Shown piece after piece: positions 15,306-22,871 of a DNA stretch of 64,000 nt (position 1 is the stretch's first letter; every line of letters starts with the position of its first letter). A program made the position numbers and the translations under genes. Origin of the DNA: Candidatus Chloroploca mongolica (GTDB lineage: Bacteria > Chloroflexota > Chloroflexia > Chloroflexales > Chloroflexaceae); NCBI RefSeq assembly GCF_004762035.2, contig NZ_SIJK02000029.1, forward strand, positions 1 to 64,000, in the 5' to 3' direction. Below the pieces are notes generated by a model. The model was not told where the DNA came from. It searched no databases and saw only the letters and a list, made by a program, of their open reading frames with translations.

Positions 15306-16334
15306 TCAGTCGTGAAGCGTTGCATGGCTTACCGCAATGAGTCGTTCAAGGCGTTCGAGAGCGTAGCCCTCGTCAATACTGGCACGCGCCAGAGCGATCC
15401 CCTCTTTGAGCGAGGTAGCTTTATCGCCTGCGATCAAGGCTGCCGCTGCGTTGAGCAAGACCACATCGCGTCGCGGACCGGTATCGCTGCCCTCCAGAAT
15501 GCCGCGTACAATCGCCGTATTGACCAGGACATCACCCCCACGCAGAGCCGCCTGGGGCGCACGGGCAAGACCTACATCTTCGGGTGTAAACTCGTATGAA
15601 CTGATTGGATGCCCATGGCGGACTTCGACAATCAGATTGGTTCCGCTGAGGGTCAATTCGTCCATGCCGCCATCGCCATGCACAACAAGAGCATGGACGG
15701 TGTCAAGCCGGTCGAGGGTACGCGCCAATTTCTCGGCGAGGGGAACCGAAGCTGCGCCCAGCACCTGATGGCGGGCCTGAGCCGGGTTTGTCAACGGGCC
15801 AAGAATGTTAAAGGCCGTCCGAATTCCGATCTCGCGGCGGACTGGACCGGCAAAGCGCATTGCGGGATGAAAGGATGGCGCAAACATAAAGCCAATGCCT
15901 GCTTCACGCAAACAACGTGCGACTGCCGACGCATTCATCTCAATCCGCACCCCCAGAGCCTCCAGCACATCAGCGCTCCCACAGACGCTCGACATTGCCC
16001 GGTTGCCATGCTTGGCAACAGTCAACCCGGCACCAGCCACGACAAACGCAGCTGTTGTACTGATATTGAAACTGAGCGACCCATCACCGCCGGTGCCGCA
16101 CGTATCAACCACAGGGCCGTCGGCAATCACTACCGTCGCCTTCCGCCGCATCACCTCCGCCATGCCCGCCAATTCCGCATCGGTTTCACCCTTCAAATGA
16201 AGGGCTGTCAACAGCGCCCCAATTTGCGCTGGGGTCGCCGAGCCAGCCATGATCGTCTCCATCACTTCAGCCGCCTGATGCTGACTCAAATCCCGGCCCG
16301 CAACGACCGCCACAATCGCCTCACGAATCTCCAA
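15306..16334 (-). CDS. trpD: Anthranilate phosphoribosyltransferase
   Basis: 342 residues. It joins anthranilate and PRPP in the second committed step of tryptophan synthesis. Family motifs are intact: DTCGTGGDGSLSFNIST (about 78-94), the PRPP/Mg loop; AKHGNRAMSS (about 107-116); and RREIGIRTAFNILGPLTNPA (about 168-187). The first codon is TTG (16334), with GGGAGA upstream and no better start nearby; the family N-terminus fits. It begins 12 bp after the Sir2 stop. The glutamine amidotransferase and other trp genes are not in the window. Confidence 0.95.
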   Translation of the reverse strand: MEIREAIVAVVAGRDLSQHQAAEVMETIMAGSATPAQIGALLTALHLKGETDAELAGMAEVMRRKATVVIADGPVVDTCGTGGDGSLSFNISTTAAFVVAGAGLTVAKHGNRAMSSVCGSADVLEALGVRIEMNASAVARCLREAGIGFMFAPSFHPAMRFAGPVRREIGIRTAFNILGPLTNPAQARHQVLGAASVPLAEKLARTLDRLDTVHALVVHGDGGMDELTLSGTNLIVEVRHGHPISSYEFTPEDVGLARAPQAALRGGDVLVNTAIVRGILEGSDTGPRRDVVLLNAAAALIAGDKATSLKEGIALARASIDEGYALERLERLIAVSHATLHD

Positions 16335-16346
16335 GATCTTCTCCCT

Positions 16347-17102
16347 CTACCCACCAATTACTCTTGACACCTGGTTGGCCAGGATGGGCATAATTGTTGC
16401 TACATCGCTGTGCAGCACAGCATCAGCCATGCCATCAAGATACGTGGCCTCAAGATTCACTATCACCAGACGGGCCTTGCGTCGCAGGGCAATCAAAGGT
16501 AGATCGCACGCAGGTGCGACCTCAAGCGATGTTCCGGCGACCAGGACAAGATCGCATTCTTCCAGTGCTTTCTGGGCCAACCAGAAGATACCCTGCGGCA
16601 GTGGCTCATCAAAGAGCACCACATTGGGCTTGAAAGCCCCCCCGCAACCGCATCGCGGGGCAACGCCGCGCCTGATCTCGCCAAGCAAAGAAGTCATCGG
16701 CACCTGGCGATCACAGTCCTGACACGTCGCCTGACGCAGATGGCCGTGCAATTCATAGACCTTGCGCGAGCCACCTGCCTGGTGCAGGCCATCAATATTC
16801 TGGGTGATCACCGCATGAATCTTGCCAACACGTTCGAGTTCGGCAAGCGCAAGATGGGCAGGATTCGGCTGAGCCGCAAGCATTGGCTCAAGCAAGTTTT
16901 GGAGCCACGCGTAAAAGCGATCGGGATTACGCCGAAACGCTCGTAGCGACGCAACTTCCACAGGATCATACGAGGCCCACACCCCATCGTCACTGCGAAA
17001 ATCAGGAATCCCGGAAGGGCGACTGTACCCGGCCCCGGTCAACACAACAATTCGTTGCGCCTGGGCAACCAGTTCGCACGCCCGCTCAAGCATCTGGTTC
17101 AT
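16347..17102 (-). CDS. cobB: NAD-dependent protein deacylase, Sir2 family
   Basis: 251 residues. It removes acyl groups from lysines using NAD+. Visible are the NAD motif GAGYSRPSGIPDFRS (about 23-37), TQNIDGLHQAGG, the catalytic His in YELHGHLR, a zinc module with CQDC and CGCG, and GTSLEV and NLE near the C-terminus. The first motif usually reads GAGxSxxSGIPDFR; the Arg-Pro after the second Ser is a small variation. The ATG at 17102 was chosen because AGGAGGAAGGGG lies just before it; the in-frame ATG at 17120 lies upstream of that site. It leads a probable four-gene run with trpD and trpC. Confidence 0.9.
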   Translation of the reverse strand: MNQMLERACELVAQAQRIVVLTGAGYSRPSGIPDFRSDDGVWASYDPVEVASLRAFRRNPDRFYAWLQNLLEPMLAAQPNPAHLALAELERVGKIHAVITQNIDGLHQAGGSRKVYELHGHLRQATCQDCDRQVPMTSLLGEIRRGVAPRCGCGGAFKPNVVLFDEPLPQGIFWLAQKALEECDLVLVAGTSLEVAPACDLPLIALRRKARLVIVNLEATYLDGMADAVLHSDVATIMPILANQVSRVIGG

Positions 17103-17184
17103 CCCCTTCCTCCTCTCCATAACTTTCTACAGTATACAGCGCCCCTCATGATGCTGCAATGAACTCAATACCTTCCTGGAAGCG

Positions 17185-18729
17185 TTAGCGCCTGAGCACA
17201 AAATAACTACTCACCTCATCGCGAAAACGCAATTCCCAAGCTGGCTGTTCCTCGGCCCACTCAACCAGGGCTGCCTGCTGTTCGTTACTGAGCAACAGAC
17301 CGTCAATCTGGTACGCTTCAATCAAGGGCTCGACCTTCGTTCCAGCGGTAAGACGTTGATAGTCAAGCCATTGCTCAAGAGGGTACAGTTCGATCCGTGG
17401 ATCGGCCCACACTTTCTGTTCGGGTGCAGCCCAGATCAGGTAGCTCCCATAGCCCATATCATGAAAAAGCCGCTCAGGACTCTGGGGATCCTGGCGGAGG
17501 AAAGCAACTGCATCAACTGGTGTCTCAGGCGCAAGCAATGAGCCCACTTCGGGAGGAAGGTCAAGCCAGGGTTTGACCCAAGGCAAAGCAAGCACGAGCA
17601 AGAGACTGATCAAACCAACGAGCATGGCATTGACCATCGGCAGCCCTTGATACGGCGGACGCGGCGGCACCTCGGCGGAACGCCAGGCCGCCAGTTGCCG
17701 TGCCAACAAGGGGCTCACAACGGCGACAAACCAGATATTATTGCGCCCCGCCCCCAGCGCTAGCCAGAGAAAGGCACCCGCGAGCAGCATATCCACCGGA
17801 TCAGGCCGAGTATGCGCATACGCAAGAATGACAATGCCCGCCATCACAAAGAGAAAAAAGATCGCCCCATTAAGATCGCGTGTTGTGGGTGGTGCCCATT
17901 CAGTGACCAGTTGCGTCACCTGCGAACTGCTCAGCAGATTGCCTACATACCCGAGCACCTGGAAGCCGCCAGGATTGATCAGCCAACTCAGCCCGGTCAA
18001 GCTGCCGATGATGATCAGTTGCACGAGGGGTGGACGCAAAGGTGCGGTACTATCCCGCCGCCGTGCCTGCCGTCGCTCGATCCAACGGCGCAAAACCTCT
18101 CCCACAAAAATGAGCCCGATCAATGCACCACCAAGCACAAATGAACCGTGGATATTCACCCAGATGATCCCCAGTAGGGGCAACAGCAGGAGCGGCGGCC
18201 AGAGCCATTGTTGTCGTCGTGGCTCGTGAGGGTCACGCCAGACCGTCAACACATAGAGATAGATGATAAAGATGACCAGGGCATAACTCTGCGGACGTAC
18301 CAGCCAGTTGTCAAATGAAGCAGGCAACGTACCAAGCAAAAGCACCCCCACACTCAAGCGAAGGTGCCCGCTCTGCCTGATCGCAAGACGCAGCAAGAGC
18401 CCGTAGGCAAACGCAAGCAGGAGCGCCTGCACGAAAATGATCAGCGGAGCGCCCCCGACCGAAAAGAGCAGATACATCCCAACTTGAGCCAGCCAGCTCT
18501 GATTATAAAAAGGTTGCCCAGCCTGGGTATACGAAAAACTATCGACCGTTGGAATCGTCCCAGTGGCAACAATCACGCGCCCGGTCGCCATATGCCACCA
18601 GAAATCGTGGGGTTGGATTGGCGTCAACAGAACTCTGAGCGCAATAAACGCGACGCCGGCAAAAAGCCAGACGTGATCAAGGCTCACGCCACGCTGACCA
18701 GGTTGTCCTCTCTGCATGCTCTTCACCAT
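17185..18729 (-). CDS. Polytopic membrane protein (paralog of the next gene), possible GT39/PMT-like
   Basis: 514 residues with about eleven hydrophobic helices. The first outside loop carries PHDFWWHMATGRVIV and YNQSWLAQ, and a soluble tail carries MGYGSYLIWAAPEQKVWADP and IELYPLEQW. The adjacent gene has the same landmarks, so the two are tandem duplicates. The start is placed at the ATG at 18729: this leaves 16 residues before LDHVW, exactly as in the paralog before LDHLW. The TTG at 18759 directly abuts the previous stop but has no ribosome-binding site. These proteins resemble bacterial membrane mannosyltransferase-like families, but I recognise no characterised member. Confidence 0.75.
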   Translation of the reverse strand: MVKSMQRGQPGQRGVSLDHVWLFAGVAFIALRVLLTPIQPHDFWWHMATGRVIVATGTIPTVDSFSYTQAGQPFYNQSWLAQVGMYLLFSVGGAPLIIFVQALLLAFAYGLLLRLAIRQSGHLRLSVGVLLLGTLPASFDNWLVRPQSYALVIFIIYLYVLTVWRDPHEPRRQQWLWPPLLLLPLLGIIWVNIHGSFVLGGALIGLIFVGEVLRRWIERRQARRRDSTAPLRPPLVQLIIIGSLTGLSWLINPGGFQVLGYVGNLLSSSQVTQLVTEWAPPTTRDLNGAIFFLFVMAGIVILAYAHTRPDPVDMLLAGAFLWLALGAGRNNIWFVAVVSPLLARQLAAWRSAEVPPRPPYQGLPMVNAMLVGLISLLLVLALPWVKPWLDLPPEVGSLLAPETPVDAVAFLRQDPQSPERLFHDMGYGSYLIWAAPEQKVWADPRIELYPLEQWLDYQRLTAGTKVEPLIEAYQIDGLLLSNEQQAALVEWAEEQPAWELRFRDEVSSYFVLRR

Positions 18730-18759
18730 ATCCACCACTACATCAACCACCCTGATCAA

Positions 18760-20301
18760 TCAACGGCGGCGCCAGACTTCACTTGTGTCATCCTGAAAAC
18801 TGCGTTCCCATGTCGGCAACGTCGCAAGCGTTGCGGCCAGCCCTGCCTGGCGGGTCTGATGAAGGAGCACACACCTAACGTCGTGGTCATCAAGAAACGC
18901 CGCCACGCCACGCCCGGCACTCACCTCGATATAGGTTTGCCAGAGCTCAAAGGGAAAAAGCTCAATCCGGGGATCGATAAAATGGAGATCCTGGGGATAG
19001 TGTGCCCAGGCCAAATATGAACCATAGCCCATTTCGTTGAAAAGCCGCCCATCGCACGGCTCGGTGCGCAGGTGTTCAGTTGCGGCCACGGGCGTATCGA
19101 TGGTAAAGAGGAGGGGCGCGCCGGGTAGATCAACAAAAAGCGCTTGATAAGGCGCAGGCAACCCCAGATATGGTTTTGTCCAGGGTTGAACGGCAAGCAC
19201 TGCGATCAACAAAAAGAGTACCACCGCCAGATTCGCGACCGAACCACCACCGCGTTCTTTGCGTGCTGGCAACCCGATGGTTCCAACAGTTGGCCTTATG
19301 GCCGCCAGACTCTGCGCCATAATCGGCATAGCGGCAAACCCGAACCAGACAACATAGCGTACCCCAAGAAAGCTCTGCCAGGCAAGGCCACACACCAGAA
19401 GCACCTCGGTGATGGTCGGGCGACGGCGTCCAAGCCCAAACGCGGCAAACAAGGCGAGCACACCGAGGTAAAAAGCGGCTCCGGCGAGATTCCGTGGTGT
19501 AGGCGATTGCCACTCAATGATCAACTCCTGACTGGCGGGATCATTCAACAAGGTCTGCACATACCTGAAAATGCCGAAGCCCAGCGGATTGATCAGCGTG
19601 GCAAGTAGCATTGCGCCAGTAACCAGATAGAGGGGACGAAGGCGATACCAGGCCAGCGCACGAGGTTGCCGCAAGAGGCGGCGCAACGTTTCGCCAACCA
19701 CAAAAGCCCCGGCGAGCAACAGACCCATCACAAACGCACCGTGCGCATTTACCCAGAAGATCATCACCAGGGGCAGACTAATCAACCAGCGTGGCCCCAT
19801 GCGGCCATCAACATAGCGTCCCAGTACAAACAAAGTAACGAGAAACGGCACCCATGACCAGTTCTGGGTTCGCGTGGTCAAATTATTGATCGTCATCGCC
19901 GCAGCAAAGAGGGCGGCCAAGGCGGCCAGACGCCACGACCCACTACGGGCATGGGTTTCATACGCGACCAGCGTATAGGCGGTTATGCCCAGCAGATTGC
20001 GCACAAAGATCACGAGCGGAAAGCCACCAAACGTATAGATTTGAAAAAAGAGCCACTCGCCGAGCCAACTCTGATAGATATACGGGGTTTCGGGAGGTAC
20101 CCCCCAGGCAAAAAGATTCGTCGTGGGCAAGCCAGAGGTCGCGGTCAATTCACCAGCTTTGAGGTGCCACCAGAAATCGTTGGGGCTCGTCGGGGCAAGG
20201 CTGATAAAGACCGCAATCACACTGAGCGCCAACAGCACCCAGAGGTGATCCAGCCGCACGAGGGGCAACTGCCGTGTATGATCAGATGACGTAGGGGACA
20301 C
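18760..20301 (-). CDS. Polytopic membrane protein (paralog of the downstream gene)
   Basis: 513 residues, about eleven membrane helices, GTG start. Conserved points shared with the next gene are NDFWWHLKAGEL near 43-54, YQSWLGEWLFF near 77, WVNAHGAFVMGLLLAG near 190, and the C-terminal MGYGSYLAWAHYPQDLHFID block. The FWWH motif in the first outside loop and the acidic residue after it are where GT39-like enzymes keep catalytic residues, so glycosyl transfer from a lipid donor is a reasonable guess. The gene is transcribed divergently from the mannosyltransferase at 20440, with 138 bp between them. Confidence 0.75.
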   Translation of the reverse strand: MSPTSSDHTRQLPLVRLDHLWVLLALSVIAVFISLAPTSPNDFWWHLKAGELTATSGLPTTNLFAWGVPPETPYIYQSWLGEWLFFQIYTFGGFPLVIFVRNLLGITAYTLVAYETHARSGSWRLAALAALFAAAMTINNLTTRTQNWSWVPFLVTLFVLGRYVDGRMGPRWLISLPLVMIFWVNAHGAFVMGLLLAGAFVVGETLRRLLRQPRALAWYRLRPLYLVTGAMLLATLINPLGFGIFRYVQTLLNDPASQELIIEWQSPTPRNLAGAAFYLGVLALFAAFGLGRRRPTITEVLLVCGLAWQSFLGVRYVVWFGFAAMPIMAQSLAAIRPTVGTIGLPARKERGGGSVANLAVVLFLLIAVLAVQPWTKPYLGLPAPYQALFVDLPGAPLLFTIDTPVAATEHLRTEPCDGRLFNEMGYGSYLAWAHYPQDLHFIDPRIELFPFELWQTYIEVSAGRGVAAFLDDHDVRCVLLHQTRQAGLAATLATLPTWERSFQDDTSEVWRRR

Positions 20302-20439
20302 GAGGGTGATCCAGTCAGGTAAGAAACCAATACTCTCAGGCTATCGCTATTGGTTCGCTCAATCGTTATAATACCATTAGACGATAACGGGCGCATAGCC
20401 AGCGCACGTTGAACCGATACATAGAGGGATGGGCCTGTT

Positions 20440-21198
20440 ATGCTCACCACAATTTCACCCACAAAACCAGTTGTCCTGCCTCATTTTGTGCTTGTCACCG
20501 ACTGTACGGTCATTGTGCCAACCTACAATGAAGCCGAGAATATTGGGCAACTCATTCCACGCATTCTCGAGCATGACCGCTTCCGTGTGCTCGTGGTCGA
20601 TGATGGTTCACCAGATGGCACCGGTGAACTGGTTGCAGAGATGGCGCACAACGAACCACGCATCGGGCTCTTGAGGCGCCCTGGCAAACTTGGCCTCGGC
20701 AGTGCGTACATTGCGGGTTTCCAACGGGCACTCGCTGAAGGTGCCGAGTTCATCTTTGAGATGGACGCCGATTTTTCACATGATCCCGGGTATTTGCCAG
20801 GCCTACTGGCGGCAGCCGAAGCAGGAGCTGATCTGGTGCTTGGTTCGCGCTATGTTGCCGGGGGTGGCACAACCGATTGGGGGCCTGGACGCCAACTGAT
20901 CAGCCGTGGGGGCAACCTCTACGCTGGTTTGATTCTCGGCTTGCCGGTTGCTGACGCGACTGGGGGTTTTCGCTGTTACCGGCGTCAGGTACTCGAGCGC
21001 CTTGATCTGAGCCGCATCCGCTCGAATGGTTATGGCTTCCAAGTTGAAATGGTCTACCGTGTCTTGCAGGCCGGTTTCACCATCCGCGAAGTGCCGATCA
21101 TCTTCCCCGACCGCAGGGTCGGGCGATCCAAAATGTCCCGCCGCATCGTCCTCGAAGCGTTGATCAATGTCTGGAAGTTGCGCTTTGGGCGCATCTAA
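20440..21198 (+). CDS. Polyprenol-phosphate mannosyltransferase-like family 2 glycosyltransferase
   Basis: 252 residues with no C-terminal membrane helices, the type III DPMS form. It is predicted to make polyprenyl-phosphate mannose from GDP-mannose. Motifs are TVIVPTYNEAENIGQLIP near 27-44, VVDDGSPDGTGEL near 57, GLGSAYIAGFQRAL near 88, the metal-binding FEMDADFSHDP near 107-117, GSRYVAGG and DATGGFRCYRR. It is the best candidate in the window for donor supply to the GT39-like proteins encoded divergently next door; this is an inference. GAGGGATGGG precedes the ATG. A TATAAT box lies at 20367-20372 but lacks a good -35. The stop is 9 bp before the histidine kinase gene. Confidence 0.88.
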   Translation: MLTTISPTKPVVLPHFVLVTDCTVIVPTYNEAENIGQLIPRILEHDRFRVLVVDDGSPDGTGELVAEMAHNEPRIGLLRRPGKLGLGSAYIAGFQRALAEGAEFIFEMDADFSHDPGYLPGLLAAAEAGADLVLGSRYVAGGGTTDWGPGRQLISRGGNLYAGLILGLPVADATGGFRCYRRQVLERLDLSRIRSNGYGFQVEMVYRVLQAGFTIREVPIIFPDRRVGRSKMSRRIVLEALINVWKLRFGRI

Positions 21199-21207
21199 GG
21201 AAGATCT

Positions 21208-22281
21208 ATGTCAATCGAAGAGCTTATTCAGAAACTCGAAGGCACGCTGACAACTTATCGCGAAGACCAGGAACGCTCGCGGCGCGAACTCAGCGAAGTC
21301 GAGGTTCTGGTACGCCAGAGCACGATTGAGGTCGAAAAACTTGCCCAGCGCGAGTTGTCAGTCTCCAATCGCGTACGTGATCTCGAAGTCAACCTTGAAC
21401 GTTACAGCAAAGACGAGATCAAGAACTTTTACACCACCTCCCAGGAAGTGCAGATGCGTTTGCAGATCATGCGGGGGCAACTGGAACAGATCCAGAGTCG
21501 GCGTGATATGCTACGGACGCAACAGGGTCAAATCGCAAATGTGGTTGGATTGCTCAGCGATCTCCTCGAAGCCATGCAGACCGGAGGCTTCTCGGCTGAC
21601 GCACAGAACCAGAACGGTCTGGACACCGAAGCGATGATTGCCAATATCATTCAATCACAAGAGAGTGAACGGCTACGCCTTTCCCTTCAGATGCACGATG
21701 GGCCAGCCCAATCAATGAGCAACCTGGTACTGCGCGCTGAAATTTGCTATCGCCTGATTGATCATGATCTCGAACAGGCTCGTTCTGAACTCAACGCACT
21801 CAAGAACGCGATCAATACAACGCTGCAAGATACCCGGAAGCTCATCTTTGATTTGCGCCCAATGACCCTCGATGACCTTGGCCTGGTACCGACGGTGCGG
21901 CGTTATACAACGCAGTTCAGTGAAAAGAATAAGCTCGAGGTAAATCTGATGATCCAGAACCTTGAACAACGCTTGCCGAATCACTATGAAGTAATGATCT
22001 TTCGCTTCATCCAGGAGGCCCTCAATAATGTGGCTCGTCACGCCAATGCCAATCAGGTGCGCGTCTTGCTCGATGGCTCTGGGCATACGTTGCAGATCAT
22101 CATCGAAGATGATGGTCAGGGCTTTCACGTGAGTGATACGCTGGAACATGCCCGTGCACGTCGCTGCATGGGCATTGCCAATATGCGCCAACAGGCCGAA
22201 GTGTTGCTGCGCGGCGAGTTTGGCATTGAGAGCGCGATAAACCGGGGAACTAGAGTGGCGGCTAATATACCCTTACCCTGA
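21208..22281 (+). CDS. Soluble sensor histidine kinase (HisKA_3 / DegS-NarX type) with long coiled coil
   Basis: 357 residues with no membrane helix or recognised sensor domain. Residues 1-120 are almost entirely charged heptad coiled coil. The dimerisation/phosphoacceptor helix has His163 in LQMHDGPAQSMSNLVLR, and the ATPase domain shows EALNNVARHANANQVRVLL, EDDGQGF, and GIANMRQQAE. HisKA_3 kinases normally pair with NarL-type regulators; none is adjacent. It may sense through its coiled coil or a partner protein. It starts 9 bp after the glycosyltransferase with AAGGAAG upstream, so the two are likely co-transcribed. A hairpin follows the stop. Confidence 0.9.
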   Translation: MSIEELIQKLEGTLTTYREDQERSRRELSEVEVLVRQSTIEVEKLAQRELSVSNRVRDLEVNLERYSKDEIKNFYTTSQEVQMRLQIMRGQLEQIQSRRDMLRTQQGQIANVVGLLSDLLEAMQTGGFSADAQNQNGLDTEAMIANIIQSQESERLRLSLQMHDGPAQSMSNLVLRAEICYRLIDHDLEQARSELNALKNAINTTLQDTRKLIFDLRPMTLDDLGLVPTVRRYTTQFSEKNKLEVNLMIQNLEQRLPNHYEVMIFRFIQEALNNVARHANANQVRVLLDGSGHTLQIIIEDDGQGFHVSDTLEHARARRCMGIANMRQQAEVLLRGEFGIESAINRGTRVAANIPLP

Positions 22282-22285
22282 CTGA

Positions 22286-22316
22286 TGATGACGTAGTCTA
22301 TTAGACTACGTCATCA
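22286..22316 (+). terminator. Hairpin after the histidine kinase gene
   Basis: A perfect 13-bp stem (TGATGACGTAGTC at 22286-22298 with its complement at 22304-22316) and a TATTA loop, 4 bp after the stop codon. The T-run that follows is weak (CTTCT), so it may be Rho-assisted or only stabilise the 3' end. Confidence 0.6.
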
Positions 22317-22355
22317 CTTCTGGCAGTACCCTGAGTTGACAGGACTTTCAGACTA

Positions 22356-22384
22356 TTGCAGATGAGCCCGGGTAAACTTATACT
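22356..22384 (+). promoter_or_regulatory. Promoter of the Flp pilin gene
   Basis: TTGCAG (22356-22361), exactly 17 bp, TATACT (22379-22384). The start site would be near 22391, 50 nt before the ATG. Confidence 0.6.
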
Positions 22385-22440
22385 AAGTATGTGATGACAA
22401 CCCGCAAGGGAATACTTCAAACAGGGGGGAGGTGACAGAC

Positions 22441-22602
22441 ATGCTACGCAGCTTTTTCGCGAAAGAAGAGGGCCAGGGCCTCGTTGAGTACGCACTTATT
22501 CTTGTGCTTATTGCTATTGTTGTTATTGGTATCCTGACAGTGCTCGGCGGAAGGGTTAATCAGGTTTTCTCAGAAATCAATAGTGGCCTCGCGCCTAAGT
22601 AG
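22441..22602 (+). CDS. Flp/Fap-type (type IVb) pilin
   Basis: A 53-residue pilin precursor. It has a short basic leader (MLRSFFAKEEG), then the type IVb cleavage motif G/QGLVEY after Gly11 (pattern G/XXXXEY), then a hydrophobic helix (about 18-36) that anchors the subunit and packs in the pilus core, and a short polar tail. Leader removal would need a TadV-type peptidase. The other tad genes (tadA, tadB, tadC, cpaB and so on) are not in the window, so this is an orphan locus. GGAGGTG sits 6 bp before the ATG, and the gene has its own promoter and terminator, suggesting strong, separate expression. Confidence 0.9.
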   Translation: MLRSFFAKEEGQGLVEYALILVLIAIVVIGILTVLGGRVNQVFSEINSGLAPK

Positions 22603-22663
22603 GTAGGTGATGGCCTACACAGTGCCAAAGGGTTAAAGCTCTTTGGTGGGTATGTATCGTGAT

Positions 22664-22691
22664 ACGCCCCTCGGTTCTCGAGGGGCGTTTT
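22664..22691 (+). terminator. Intrinsic terminator of the Flp pilin gene
   Basis: A perfect stem of ten pairs (22664-22673 with 22679-22688; core CGCCCCTCG) with a GTTCT loop, ending in TTTT. It lies 62 bp after the stop codon and has the classic form. Confidence 0.85.
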
Positions 22692-22699
22692 GCGTATTC

Positions 22700-22754
22700 G
22701 CTTGAGGGACGGTTCATCAACCAGCTTCGCTGGTTGATGAACCGTCCCTCAAGC
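22700..22754. repeat. Long perfect hairpin, 26-bp stem, tip CCAGC-TTC-GCTGG
   Basis: Arms 22700-22725 and 22729-22754 are exact reverse complements. It follows the pilin terminator by 8 bp and has no T-run, so a second terminator is not needed here. It belongs with the other long hairpins that share an AGC-NNN-GCT tip. Confidence 0.7.
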
Positions 22755-22871
22755 AATGTTGAGAGCTGTGTGCATAAGGTGAGCGCAAGATCTTTGCAAA
22801 AGGTGTATAATTCGCACTGCCCGTTATTTGATTAGTACAACAATTGCTCACGTGTGCAGGAACTCGATGGT

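Noticed and set aside
22336-22341. TTGACA as the -35 box of the pilin promoter
   Set aside because: No -10 box lies 16-18 bp downstream; the TTGCAG/TATACT pair at 22356-22384 fits far better.
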